DNA of 64,000 bases from the NCBI GenBank assembly GCA_003254925.1, contig QANZ01039163.1:27810-91809 (forward strand). Reading direction: 5' to 3'. The position numbers and the translations under genes were made by a program. The notes beneath the pieces were generated by a model. The model was not told the origin of the DNA. It did no database searches and worked only from the letters and a program-made list of their open reading frames with translations. Within the stretch, counting starts at the first letter, position 1. Every line of letters starts with the position of its first letter. This DNA is from Chamaecrista fasciculata. Its lineage: Eukaryota; Streptophyta; Magnoliopsida; Fabales; Fabaceae. This document shows, one piece after another, positions 51,557 through 62,660 of this stretch.

Positions 51557-51565
51557 TATATAAAG
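51557..51565 (+). promoter_or_regulatory. TATA box of the MAKR gene
   Basis: tatctatatataaagat lies about 160 bp upstream of the ATG at 51721, leaving a leader of roughly 130 nt. Confidence 0.55.
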
Positions 51566-51720
51566 ATACATGATGACATGAAAGAATAGTTATAGTTGTG
51601 GGTTTTCCTTTTTCTTTTGTGTGAGGAAGCTCAATTTCCCATAGGCCTTTCCACACACTGCAACACGCAGAAATTAAACAGAGAAGTGATCATCTCAAGA
51701 GTCATCATCAGTCACATGAA

Positions 51721-52566
51721 ATGGCCACAAAACAAGCTTCTTCTCTTCATGTGGATGAACACTACATTCACATGGAAATAACTTCTTCTTCTTCTTCTTC
51801 TAACACCTTCTCTTTTACAACAGAATTTGAGTTTTCAAACAAGAGAGAGTCATCATCTTCCCTTGCTCTTGCTGATGAACTCTTCCATGAAGGAAAACTC
51901 CTTCCTCTTCACCTCCTTAACTCCTCCATTAATAATGCCTTCACATCTTCAGATCAATCAGCATGCATGCCTCTAACTGAAGCAAAAGTAAAACCTTCAC
52001 ATGGTGATGATGTTCATGTTCCTGATAAGCCTTGGTCCAAGAAGCTCAAACAGATTAAGCAGTTTTGGGTCAAGACTTCAAGGGCTTATGCCAAATCTTG
52101 GTTTAGCAAATCTGGGTGTTCCCATAAGTCCTGTGCTAATGAATTAGAAAGTGATTTGAAGACAGAAAGGAAATGGAGAAACCCATTTGAAATTGTTGAT
52201 GATAAGACTAAAAATAGGCAGAAGAAGAAGATGGAAGATGCATATGCACAAGATATTAAGCATAGGAGGTCATTTTCAGGGGTTATACGACATTCTGCAT
52301 CCAAGGCTTCATTTGGGTCGTTCTCTTCATCATCATCATCATCATCATCTTCATCCTCATCTTTCTCATTCAGCTCTAGTGCAAGGAGTAGTAGTGCAAA
52401 TTACTCAGAGAGAGAGAGTTCTATTGAAGGGGCCATAGCACATTGTAAGAAGTCTATGCAGAATTGTGGTTCAGGGAAGACTGTAGATGATGTCAGGATT
52501 TGTTCACAAAAAGCTCCCAAATTTGCAATTTATGGGAATCAAGAAACGGCAAACACCAAAGGGTGA
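51721..52566 (+). CDS. Membrane-associated kinase regulator (MAKR, BKI1-related)
   Basis: A 281-residue intronless frame. MAKR proteins are unstructured plasma-membrane adaptors that bind and modulate leucine-rich-repeat receptor kinases, as BKI1 does for BRI1. Visible: an N-terminal YIHMEITSSSS and FEFS block, the conserved HEGKLLPLHL (56-65), a Lys/Arg-rich middle including KPWSKKLKQIKQFW that should bind acidic lipids, RRSFSGVIRHSASKAS, a run of Ser (about 200-220) encoded largely by a tca repeat, and the C-terminal kinase-interacting motif SSIEGAIAHCKKS (233-245). The order and motifs fit MAKR1/3/4 rather than BKI1. The exact member cannot be fixed by eye. The protein start is supported by TATA spacing. 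Confidence 0.82.
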   Translation: MATKQASSLHVDEHYIHMEITSSSSSSNTFSFTTEFEFSNKRESSSSLALADELFHEGKLLPLHLLNSSINNAFTSSDQSACMPLTEAKVKPSHGDDVHVPDKPWSKKLKQIKQFWVKTSRAYAKSWFSKSGCSHKSCANELESDLKTERKWRNPFEIVDDKTKNRQKKKMEDAYAQDIKHRRSFSGVIRHSASKASFGSFSSSSSSSSSSSSSFSFSSSARSSSANYSERESSIEGAIAHCKKSMQNCGSGKTVDDVRICSQKAPKFAIYGNQETANTKG

Positions 52567-52856
52567 GTGAGAGAGAGAATAGGACTGAAATGCCAATATG
52601 ATAGTACCTTAAAAGTTAAAATCCAGATTCAAGTTTCAGTTTAGAACTGTTTTCCTTCTCCTCTTTCTCTGTTTCGCCTAGTTGTTAGTTGTTACACCAG
52701 AAGCCTTAGATTAATTTGTGTAATGGATACTAAACTTAATATTCTCACTCTTATATGCGAACAAGATGATTATGAACTTTCAAGAGTTGGCACGACCTAT
52801 GACATACGTAGTCATCCTTTTTTCTGAATTAGATTACCTTGACTCATGATAATTTA
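52567..52856 (+). other. 3' UTR of the MAKR gene
   Basis: T-rich sequence with no further frame. Confidence 0.45.
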
Positions 52857-53270
52857 AGGCAAAAAGAACTTTTTTTTCCTTTAAATTTTACACCAATTTT
52901 CAATTTCGTCCCTAATGTTTATTTATTGTCAATTTTTCTTAAAAGTTTTATGTTTTGATCAATTTTATTTTTTGCTTTTATTACATTCAATGAATTAAGG
53001 ACAAATTCTGTGGTTCATAACATATAATGTAAATTTGTTAGGAAAAAATTTTAAATCTTAACTTAGATTGAAAAATACTTTATACTTTGTCGTTCATTTA
53101 TTGGATGAAGATAAACAAAGATTCATTTATTGGATGAAGATAAACAAAGAAAAATTGACCAAAATCTAACACTTTGAAGACAAAATTGATAATACACAAA
53201 AATTGAAAATGAAATTAAAAATTGATATAAGATTTAGAGATAAAAAATGTACTTTTCCTAAAATTTAAAG
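52857..53270. repeat. Foldback element, fourth phrase family
   Basis: The left arm ggcaaaaagaacttttttttcctttaaattttac and the right arm (gatttagagataaaaaatgt, acttttcct) pair as imperfect reverse complements. The 26-bp word around attcatttattggatgaaga is also repeated in tandem at 53093-53145. Confidence 0.6.
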
Positions 53271-54274
53271 CTCTTTTGCTAGTATTGATAGACTACAATG
53301 AAAACCGAATTGAAATTTGAATGAAGCTATACATAGGAAGAATTAAGAATGTTAAAGTTAACCAATTATTTGTGAGACATGGATACGCTGACTCAAATCT
53401 CAAGAGGATTGATTTCCAAACAAGCATATAAATGATGATGATTTATCTTTTTCTTGCTTTGGTACCTCCTAGTATACGAGTACGACAACAACAAAAGATT
53501 CATAGGTTTGTATTCTATCCACCATGTTCAGTCCTACCAGCTTTGCAAGTTTTAACTTGATTGTTTTTTTTCTGTTGGCCACAGAAAAGGGAGAGGAAAA
53601 CATCATATATTTGGAGTCCGATGTGGATGTATGAGCATGGAAAAAAATTGATGCATATCCATCCCATCCCATTCATTCATTCATATGTAAAAGGTTTTAT
53701 GTGGCATTGTTGGGTCCAGTCACTTAGTGGATCACGTGAGCTATGTCAGCCTAGATTCAAGGTATCTCTATATATTGCATATATTTGGGGCTAAGATTTT
53801 CTGCTACTAACTTGTCATCTTTATTCTGTTGCCTCTGCTAATGCCACCCATTCACAATATAGCTAAAGACAGCACAACAAGAAACACATCCCTCAAGATT
53901 TGCCATTTTTGCCACCTGTTCTTTATGTCATTTGCTGAATTATATAAACCAGTCGCAGAGACAAACGGGTACCAGTTTAGTATTAACCTTCTTTATAATA
54001 ATTGAGATGCTTTTGAATAAAACAGAAAGTAGTAGAACTGCATAGATATTTTTTTTTAGTAAGAATCAAATGATATCTTTCAGTCCACACTCAGAAATTA
54101 ATCCTCCTGAAGCCTAAAGATTACTGAAATAGGTTTTATCTATGCCAACAAAGTTTACTTTGTTCAGATCTAAGACATTATGTTTAAAGAATCCAACTAT
54201 GTTATACTTTGTTGGTAGAACTCCAAAGATATGGAAGTAATGTAAAGAGGAGTATGAAAATTGTAGCATGGAAT
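53271..54274. other. Intergenic between the convergent MAKR and ankyrin genes
   Basis: AT-rich. The last part should be the 3' UTR of the minus-strand ankyrin gene. No other coding signal. Confidence 0.45.
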
Positions 54275-56438
54275 TCATATTGCATACACTGTCTGGTACT
54301 CACTCTCAGAATTGGACATCATAGACATAGACATAGACTGTCTACTACTCATTGTGGACCTCCTAATACTTCTCAATCTGGAGGCCTCAAGACGGTGAGC
54401 AATCACCCAATAACAGAGTGTTCCTAAAGTGGCTGCCATTATCACTGTCCCTAAAACCGTTGCTGAAATAGCCAACCACTTTTGGTCCCCGACAACAATA
54501 TAAGACATTGCAAGGAATGCCACAGATATTAGCACACAAGCTAACCACATTAACTTATTTATAACGGCCATCATCTGTTTCTTTGCTTCCCTCTCAATAA
54601 CCACAACTGATGTTTGCACAACCACAACAGCCAAGGATATGAAAAGTGCAAGAGAATCAAAGATCATGAATATCAAAAATCCAATCTTTGGAGCAATGTA
54701 TGCTTCCCCAGGAGACATTCCAGGTGGGAGTGGTGCATCATCTTCTGGATATTGGCCTGGGACGTTGAATATTGCAGCAAAAGCAACTGTAGCAATAAGA
54801 ACAGCAACCACAGTGTTGGAGTTGATTGCATTGTTAAGCCCCTCGGCATGCATTTTGTTGAGTCGCTTTGCTATCCCTTGCATTCGTCTTCGTGTTCTGA
54901 TTGTGTGTTCGAGCTGGTTATGAACCCCACTTTTGATGTCACTTACTGTGCGTTTGAGTTCAAGGGCAGTGTTTGTAGTAGGTGACTTGATGGACTTGGC
55001 ACTCTGAGCTCCATGAGCTTGCAGAATGCAGGCAATGTCCGAGTGTTTATTTTTCTGGGCCACGTCCAAAGCAGTTTCTCCAGATTTATTGATCACATCT
55101 GTGTCTGTTCCGCTGTTCTCTAGTAACTTCTGAATAATCTGCGAGATAATCACAAGAATATTTAGATAAACTTCGAAGAACTCATGAGATATTTGCTTAC
55201 ACTGGTTGTACAACCTAGTCAAATGGTAAAGACGTAAAGTTAATCAGGTCAACTGTAAATTTGGGATATCACGAAGCCAAATTATTGTAACATACCCATC
55301 CAGTCCCCATGTGATGATAATTATGTAATGTCAGAAATGTGACTCAAAACTCCATGACATACAGTGTCCTTAGATGCTCTCTAAAAGGTTTCCGTTGTTT
55401 GAAGGAAAAGGCTAAAAGCTCATTATTTTCTTAAGGAAGAGAAAAGAATGAAACAGTTTTGCACCTGTAGACGACCTTTCCTAGTTGCAATATGCAGTGC
55501 AGTGTTTCCCTTTGTATCAACGGTGTTAACCAAAGACGTAGACGATTTCAAAAGCTCCTCCACTAACTCAATATTTTGTCCTTTAACTGCCATGTGTAGG
55601 GCTGTCTGACCCTTCTTATCAATTCTCATAGCAATTTCAGGTTCTCTGCTCAGAATGGCCTTGACCACATCCAAATGGCCATTTCTGGCTACAGAATGCA
55701 ACGCAGTCTTCCCATTGCTTTTTGAAATAGTGACCAGATTGCTACCATTGTCCAGAAGAAAATTTACTACCTCAGTATGTCCTTGTGCAGCAGCAGTGTG
55801 CAATGCTGTAGTGTTTGACAGATCAACTGTCATTTGAAGTTCAGGAATGGCCTCCTTCAGGACCTTCAATATCTCTGCGCAGACCAATAAAAGAAAAAGG
55901 AATCAGCCAAATTCCATTTATTAAACTGATCACAACAAAAATTATCAACGAAATAAGAGTCAGTGGAAAACAAAGAGTTAATCTGAAAACAGAAACTCAA
56001 ATGATAATCAACAAGACAACAGGTAATCATACACATGAATAAATGCGGCATTAGATTCACCAACATGAAACTAAATCGCCATGGTTCACTTAATTTAACA
56101 TTAATCAAAACACATTTCAAACATCCAAAAGACTTACCGAGGTGTCCATTTTTAGCAGCAATATGGAAAGCATCAAAACCATTTCTAGCTCTGGTGCTAG
56201 CCAAGCCAATATCGTGGTGGCTGATCAATTCTTTGACTAAATCAACATGACCATTTTCAGCAGCAACGTATAAGGCAGTTTCACCAGAGTGGTTTTGCTT
56301 AGAAAGCAACTCCTTCAATTCAGCATCTCCATTCTCAGAAATGATTTCCTGAGCCAATTCTAAATTTCCTGCTCGGATTGCAGATTGTAAGGGAGTATCA
56401 TCCCGTATGCCTGTCAATTGCTTCTTCATCATCTTCAA
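54275..56438 (-). CDS. Ankyrin repeat protein with PGG membrane domain (At5g02620/ITN1-like), copy 1
   Basis: Three coding exons, 56138-56438, 55465-55874 and 54275-55138, join in phase to 1575 nt (524 residues). The first 300 residues hold about seven ankyrin repeats (for example GETALYVAAENGHVDLVKEL and QTALHMAVKGQNIELVEELL). Then come a basic linker and the PGG domain, with NTVVAVLIATVAFAAIFNVP opening the first of four membrane segments. The tail is Ser/Met-rich and ends YQTVYAI. Family members are plasma-membrane or endomembrane proteins linked to salt and ABA-dependent ROS responses (ITN1) and immunity (ACD6). Which of these applies is not shown by sequence. A leader intron appears to run from about 56508 to 56798. 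Confidence 0.88.
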
Positions 56439-57993
56439 AATTCTACTTTCTGGTTTCTACTACTTTGATAGAGCTGCCTTGCCTCCAAGGTATGAAGTTT
56501 ACATTTCCTAAGATAAATCCAGAGTCAGAAATCAGCTGATTCCTCCACGCTCTGTAAACAACGATTTGGCATCAAAATATATAGGGTAAGCACACGGAAA
56601 GCCAAACTTTTCCCAATTAACAAATCTACAAAATTTGACGGCGGGAATTAAACTCGTTGATTTTTTTTTTTTTAAGTTCTCGTATTCCAAATTTCACCCT
56701 ATATTCAATTCTTGAGAAAGCAATTTTCGAAATTAAGAGGATTAAGTGAAAATTCAAAAGAAAAAACAAACCAAGCAATCAATTCACCAATCATATACCT
56801 GGAAATTGGAATTCCTGATGTCAGATATAGGGTTCGTCTTGCTATGATAAATGATCTGAAAAACTGAAGAAGCTAACATTCACAAGATGATTCCAACCGA
56901 CCACAGCAATTAAAAACCTTCGTTCCTCTGACAGTGAATTTTTTAGCAGAAGAAGAAGGAAGGAAGGAANACTAAGGGGACTCTACGTAGGATCATTTGT
57001 CAATTGATATTACATTTTATTTTGAGTTTTCTGTTTCACACACGTTGTCACGTTGAGTATTTGTAAGTTGTAACTTGATTTTGCCTATTGGCAAATTTAA
57101 CCCTAACATTATGTTACATTTATAAAAAGAATATTCCGATTAGTTTTATGTTTTGAATTGATTTATTTTATAAATTTGTGATTAAAGGTGATTTTTTTCG
57201 AATAATCGATCACTTTTCCCATTAGATAAGAAAAAAATATCGGAAAATAGCACAACGAAACAATTGGTAACAGATTTTGCCAAAAAAAAAAAACAATTGG
57301 TAACAACTAACAAATAAAATGGGCGTTCTTTGGACTATCCAGACTTGATGAATATATTCTGTTTAAGTAGACTAATAATATTTTGTAAAGTTATATATAT
57401 CTAACCGTGGAGCTAATTGAACAGAAAGATTTATTAAAGGAAGGCCATCACAAGAAGTAAATTGAATTATTAAATGAAATCCAATTACAAAAAGTGAAGA
57501 ATTTAATAGTTGACTTGACCAATGTACAAGACTATAAAGTTGGGTCCGCACGTAATAAATAATAGAGGGTCCACATATCACAGTATTATTGAGTTGAAAT
57601 CAGGCCCAAAAAAGAAAATTTATTGAGTTGAAAAATGAAGATTGGGGCAGACCGATAACTAGTAAAGTTCTGACCAAAAAAAACTAGTAAAGTCTATTTT
57701 TCTCAAAAAACAATAGAAGAAGCAAAGTCTATTATTGAATAAAAAAAAAATTATAAAGACTAGAATCGGACACACATGTACTATTTTCTTTTCTTTTTTT
57801 CTTATTCTGGTAAGGGCAAAAATCTATGAATAAAAGCGAGATTGGGCAGCATTTTTGTATTAATTTATTAATTTGTGTTATTTGAGAAGTTTATAAAGTT
57901 TTCTCAACCACGGCTCTTCATTAATCTTTATAGTTTCCGCGCATGATTATTGTGTTCCTTGTAAACATCAATAACAGTAAACACTTCTTAACT
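56439..57993. other. 5' UTR of ankyrin gene 1 and intergenic DNA
   Basis: A minus-strand donor (atttccag/gtatatg) near 56799 and acceptor (atttatcttag) near 56509 outline a leader intron, with the first exon at about 56800-56980. The rest is AT-rich. One N lies at 56970. No other gene is seen. Confidence 0.45.
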
Positions 57994-58617
57994 TGAAAAA
58001 TTTTAGTGTAATGAATGAAATCGATAAATTTTATTACTAAATAACGATATATATATATATATATCACTGTAGGACTGTAATGAAAACTAAATAACGAAAA
58101 AGGATGAAAACGTAAAATTGTACATAACAAACTTCTACTAAACTGTAACTAATCTGCAAACTATAAACGGAAGGCTAATAATTATGAAACACGTCAGATG
58201 ATTAGTAACAGTTGCAAGCCATGATTATCCAAAGGATGAAGGTAAAGTGGATCAAGGCGAGCAATGGTACCTATCGATTTAGAAGAATCAATATCCTTCT
58301 CAACCGTAGAAGATGATTGAGGAGAAGAAGCCATGGCAACAAGGAAATCAGAGAGGTACGAAAGAAAATAACGAAGAAGAATAAGCAGAAGAGAAAATGG
58401 ATCAGATTGATAGCTCTGATACCATGAAGAATTTTAGTGTAATGAATGGAATCGATAAACTTTATTACTGAATAATGATATATATACCATCATTGCAGGA
58501 CTGTAATGAAAACTGAATAACGAAAAGGGACTAAAACGTAATATTGTACATGACAAACTTCTACTAAGCTATAACTAATCTGCAAACTATAAACGGAAGG
58601 CTAACAACTATGAAACA
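57994..58617 (-). mobile_element. Miniature copia-type LTR element (TRIM-like) with PBS
   Basis: Two LTRs of 198 and 193 bp (57994-58191 and 58425-58617) are about 90 per cent alike and in the same orientation. On the minus strand they start TGTTTCATA and end TTCA. Directly inside the 5' LTR is TGGTATCAGAGC (58413-58424), the tRNA-iMet primer-binding site. The 233-bp interior holds only the start of a copia Gag frame, MASSPQSSSTVEKDIDSSKS and then LDPLYLHPLDNHG. All enzyme domains are missing. No polypurine tract or target duplication is clear. Confidence 0.8.
58413..58424 (-). other. tRNA-Met primer-binding site
   Basis: On the minus strand tggtatcagagc abuts the end of the 5' LTR. It is complementary to the 3' end of initiator tRNA-Met, as in most plant LTR elements. 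Confidence 0.8.
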
Positions 58618-60477
58618 CATTAGCATCATTTATTCCTTCATAAATATTAGTTTTTTTTTCTTTAGCATGACGACTTCAAAATATTCATAATCACTCCTTT
58701 GACTTGTTCTCGCAACCATTTATAATTTTGTTCCTTTTAGATTATGTTAATGACTTTGAATTTTGTTTAGTTGTTGTTAACATATTTAGTTATTTTTTGG
58801 AACGATATTCGCACGAATTCGTTCTAAAATAACAAATTACAAGAAACAAACGAGAGGTGAGGATATGTAAGATAGATAACATCATCTTTGATCTTAATGA
58901 ACCATTATTGAGTCAACAATTAAACAGAGAGGCAGGTGACAATTGTAAAAACTGTTCTAATTCGCACATGGAAAACTTACAAATGCCAAAACGACCTTGC
59001 CGACGACACACAAGACAAACAAGTTAGCATTCATCTACATACGAGAATGCCACAATAATCTACAGTTTTACACATAAGGACTGGCCATTAACCACAGAAG
59101 AAAACATTTAAGATATAACTTTTTTTCTTTTTCCAATACCCATAGAAATATGATTCTTGAAACAATGAACCGTGGAGGAAACCTCCATACAGAAGAGCAG
59201 GAAAGGTCTTTAAAACAAAGAACAAACAACGCAATCACCAACCCTAAAAGGCCCAGGGAACTCAAGAAAGGTGTAAAATGCCAAAGAAAAAAAACAAAAA
59301 AAGTTTGAAAAATAGTGTAGCCAAATCCTATAACATTCAGAGGAAAATCAAGATAAAGAGGCACATCAGAATAGGAAGAGTAAAGAACAATGTTTCAACA
59401 ATATATAGTGATAAGAATTAGTTATAATACACAGTAATAAAGGTTAGTTATTATATACTGCAAGAACATTCCAAATATGCATCAAGTTATATAACTTCAC
59501 AAATTCATCAATCTGCCAAAAAGGGAGAGTTTCGTACTAATGAATCTTATATCACCATAGTTGGATCAATCTCTGCATTCCAAAAGAAAATACAGTACCC
59601 ACAAGAAAGAATTCAATAGAACTTGTTTAATGCTTACACTTAAGAAACTTTCAATGGCATCATACTCATTGAAAGTTGAAACACATGACAAAGCTAAAGA
59701 TGCTTAAGAACCATAGGAGCATCAAGAAATTAAATTAGTCACAAGCAAACAAGAAGAGAAAGAGTCATGCAACAATTTCTTAACTTCCAAACCAACTCTC
59801 CTTCAGCAATGGAACTTCAGCCAGAAATGAAAGCTTCAACCTTAAATCACCAAACTCCGTCCAACACACCCAAAAACCTGAGTTTTGAATTTTGAGCGCA
59901 AAAAACTATGATGAACTAAACCCGTGACAATCTACTATATCAGCTACAAAAGGCTAAGAGGTAAGTTTTGAAAATTGAACACCCTTTCCTCCTCGAGGAT
60001 AAGAGTGGAGGCGTTCGTAAAATAAAGAAATCCTAATTTAAATCTACATCAGAGGCACAAAGCCCACTAAATTATAGCTTCTTAAATAAATTATCAACTT
60101 AGATATCTCTCTCTTGTTTAAGTTACAAAATTTAGTTTCACACTAAATACACAATACTGCTAAATGGAAGAGTTCGTGATATATATAACAGGAATTTCAA
60201 GTCATCATCTATAAGAGTACTTAAATAAATAAATGTACATGTATACAGTAGATAGATAACTGATGTGATACAATCAATTTTAAGACTTGACTACATGTTA
60301 CCTGAAGTTATTCTCCTTGGAACACCAAAAAGAAGCTATTCACTTTCCTAAAAGCCAACGTTTTGTTTCATCAGAAGTTAAAACGTCCAAAGCTTGATTT
60401 TCACTCTATGTTAGCTGATTGATTACAAAGGAAATGTACAACAGACTTCAAACTCCAATTTGAAGTCCAAAGTAGCA
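58618..60477. other. Intergenic; includes the 3' UTR of ankyrin gene 2
   Basis: Less AT-rich than other spacers, but with no convincing frame on either strand. The part nearest 60478 should be 3' untranslated sequence of ankyrin gene 2. Confidence 0.4.
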
Positions 60478-62475
60478 TTAAATGGCATAAATTGGATTTA
60501 TTTCTGATTCAGAATCTGAATGATGACATGAGATTTTCATGGAAATTTTGTCTTTCTTTCTCATCCTTCGCAAATGGTTGTATTTAACCACATAGTATGT
60601 CATGGTACCAAGAACACTTGCCATTATCAGTCCCCCTATAACAGTAACAAGGATTGCAGCCCACTTGTTACGTCGACCAATTACTATATAAGATGATGAG
60701 ACAAATGCAACTGTGGTACAGACAGAAGCTAACCACATCAACTTATTAATCACCTCCACTACCCTCCTCTCAGACTTCAATTCCCCTCTGACAACTGTGA
60801 TTTGAACCAGGACAACAGCCAATGACGTAAAGAGCGCAATCGCATCAGAGATGAAAAAGATCTTAAAAGACTTAGTTTGTACCATTACAGCCACCCCACT
60901 GTCATAATTCCCACCAGGAACAGTAAAAATTGCTGCAAATGCAACTGTTGCAAAGAGTGAAGCAACTACGGTGACTGAGTTGGTTGCATTGTTGATCCCG
61001 TCTATATGCAGCTTGCGTAACTCTTTGGCAATCCCATCTACGTTCTTGTTTGTTTTTCGAGTTTGTTCAAGCTGAATATGAACATCCTTCCTAATCTGTC
61101 TTACAGTCTTCCTTAGCTCATCTTTTGGCTGGTTTAGATCATTGGCTTTAACTGCACCATTATGAATCAAGCAATCTCTTATCACTAGGATTTCTTCAGA
61201 TGGAGGGAGTCCTTCAGCAATATCAAGAGGTGTTTTATGGTCCCTTGTTAGTGCATTAACATTTGTTTCAGGATGAAGTAATAGCTCATTCACAATCTGC
61301 ACAAATTTATGGAGGTAAAAAACATAGTACATTTAAAACAACCATGACATAAAAGCAATGCCTCCATAGAAATACCAATTAATAAGTTCCAAGTCAACAC
61401 ATAACTCAACAAATTCCACAATACAAAATTTCTCAAGTTTTCAATGCTATCACCTGCTAATTCACTAATGATGCCTAGAATTTTCCTAATTCAGTTTGGA
61501 TATAGTGATACCTCTACCCTCTTCTTCCTTGTGGCGGTATGTAATGCAGTATTGCTAAACTTGTCAGGTAGCATGACAGTTGCAGGATCTGTCTCAAGAA
61601 GCAGTTTCACTACTTCAGAGCTTACCCCCTTTACAGCCATATGCAGTGCAGTCTGTCCTTTCTTATCAGTCCTTCGCGTGAGTTGTGGATCCTTATTCAG
61701 CAAGGATTTTACTATACGAGTGTGTCCTTGACGGGCTGCTAAATGAAGTGCATTCTTTCCATTGGATCTAGAAAACTCCAACTGACTAGGATCTCGTTCC
61801 AGCAACAGATCGACCACATCTACATGCCCTTTGGTAGCTGCAGATATAAGAGGAGTTGCATTTGATTGCCCAAATGTATGTATAAGCCCAGGATCATGGT
61901 CCAGCAACACCTGAACAATGGCTGCCAAATAATACAAATTATAGGCATTACCAAGGTTTGCATATTCCTCGTCTAAGTTATTAATGACAATGAACCCCCA
62001 GACTTAAACATATATATATATATATACCTAGGTGACCTTGGCTAGAGGCAACGTGGAGGGGATCAAAACCGGAACGATTTTTCAAGGAAAGGCCCTCGTT
62101 AGTGGTAAAAGGGAGGAGCTCATTGACGACATGAATGTGTCCCTTCTCAGCAGCAACCAACAAGGGAGTCTCGCCCAACTGATTGACCTCATTGACAATG
62201 GCGGACCTAATCTCCTCGGCGCCAGCGGTGGTTCCGATCTCGGCAAGAATGTGACGAATGGCTTGGACATCGTCACGTTGAGCGGCAAGGTGAAGGTGGG
62301 TGTCGTGGTGGAGGCCGGTGACCTGCTTCACGTATTTCTTGGCCTTGGCAGAAGAGGAGAGAAACAAGGTGGAACGAGGGGTGGTGGGTGTGGTGGCATC
62401 GCCGTCGGAAGAGTTAAGATTTTGAATTCGATGGAGACGTATGGGAGTCGGAGTGGGACCCAAATCAGGATACAT
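60478..62475 (-). CDS. ITN1: Ankyrin repeat protein with PGG membrane domain (ITN1-like), copy 2
   Basis: Three coding exons, 62028-62475, 61512-61921 and 60478-61296, join in phase to 1677 nt (558 residues). An N-terminal extension with Thr/Ser-rich TPTTPRSTLFLSSSAK precedes about seven ankyrin repeats (THLHLAAQRDDVQAIRHIL through SNTALHTATRKKRVEIVNEL). A linker and the PGG domain follow (NSVTVVASLFATVAFAAIFT, VPGGNYDSG), with four membrane segments and a tail ending ESEINPIYAI. This pattern is close to Arabidopsis ITN1. ITN1 itself acts in ABA-dependent ROS production under salt stress; function here is inferred. I take the ATG at 62475. Exon 2 is 410 nt, exactly as in copy 1. Confidence 0.88.
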
Positions 62476-62556
62476 CGGGACCCACCAGGACAAAACCAAT
62501 ATGTTCCTTCAAAAAAACATAATGCATCTCTTCCAATTCCTATACTTGTTTTTTAC

Positions 62557-62660
62557 TAGCCAAAATCTCAAATTCATCCCTCGTAGATAGGGTAGATTTC
62601 AAATTGGTCACTTATGTATCATAAATGAAACATAAGGGACTAATTTGAAGTTTTAGCCTT
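62557..62660. repeat. Short foldback element upstream of ankyrin gene 2
   Basis: agccaaaatctcaaattcat on the left pairs with aatttgaagttttagcct on the right, and tcacttatgtatcat pairs with atgaaacataaggga. It lies about 80 bp upstream of the start codon, within the leader or core promoter. Confidence 0.55.

Noticed and set aside
57989-58622. Target-site duplication around the TRIM-like element
   Set aside because: The flanking pentamers (taact and catta) do not match, so no duplication is claimed.
59068-59364. 98-codon hydrophobic minus-strand frame
   Set aside because: Starts at GTG, no TATA or splice context, and composition typical of T-rich non-coding DNA.
62476-62499. Upstream extension of ankyrin gene 2
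   Set aside because: The frame is open but begins with a TTG codon; the first ATG is at 62475.
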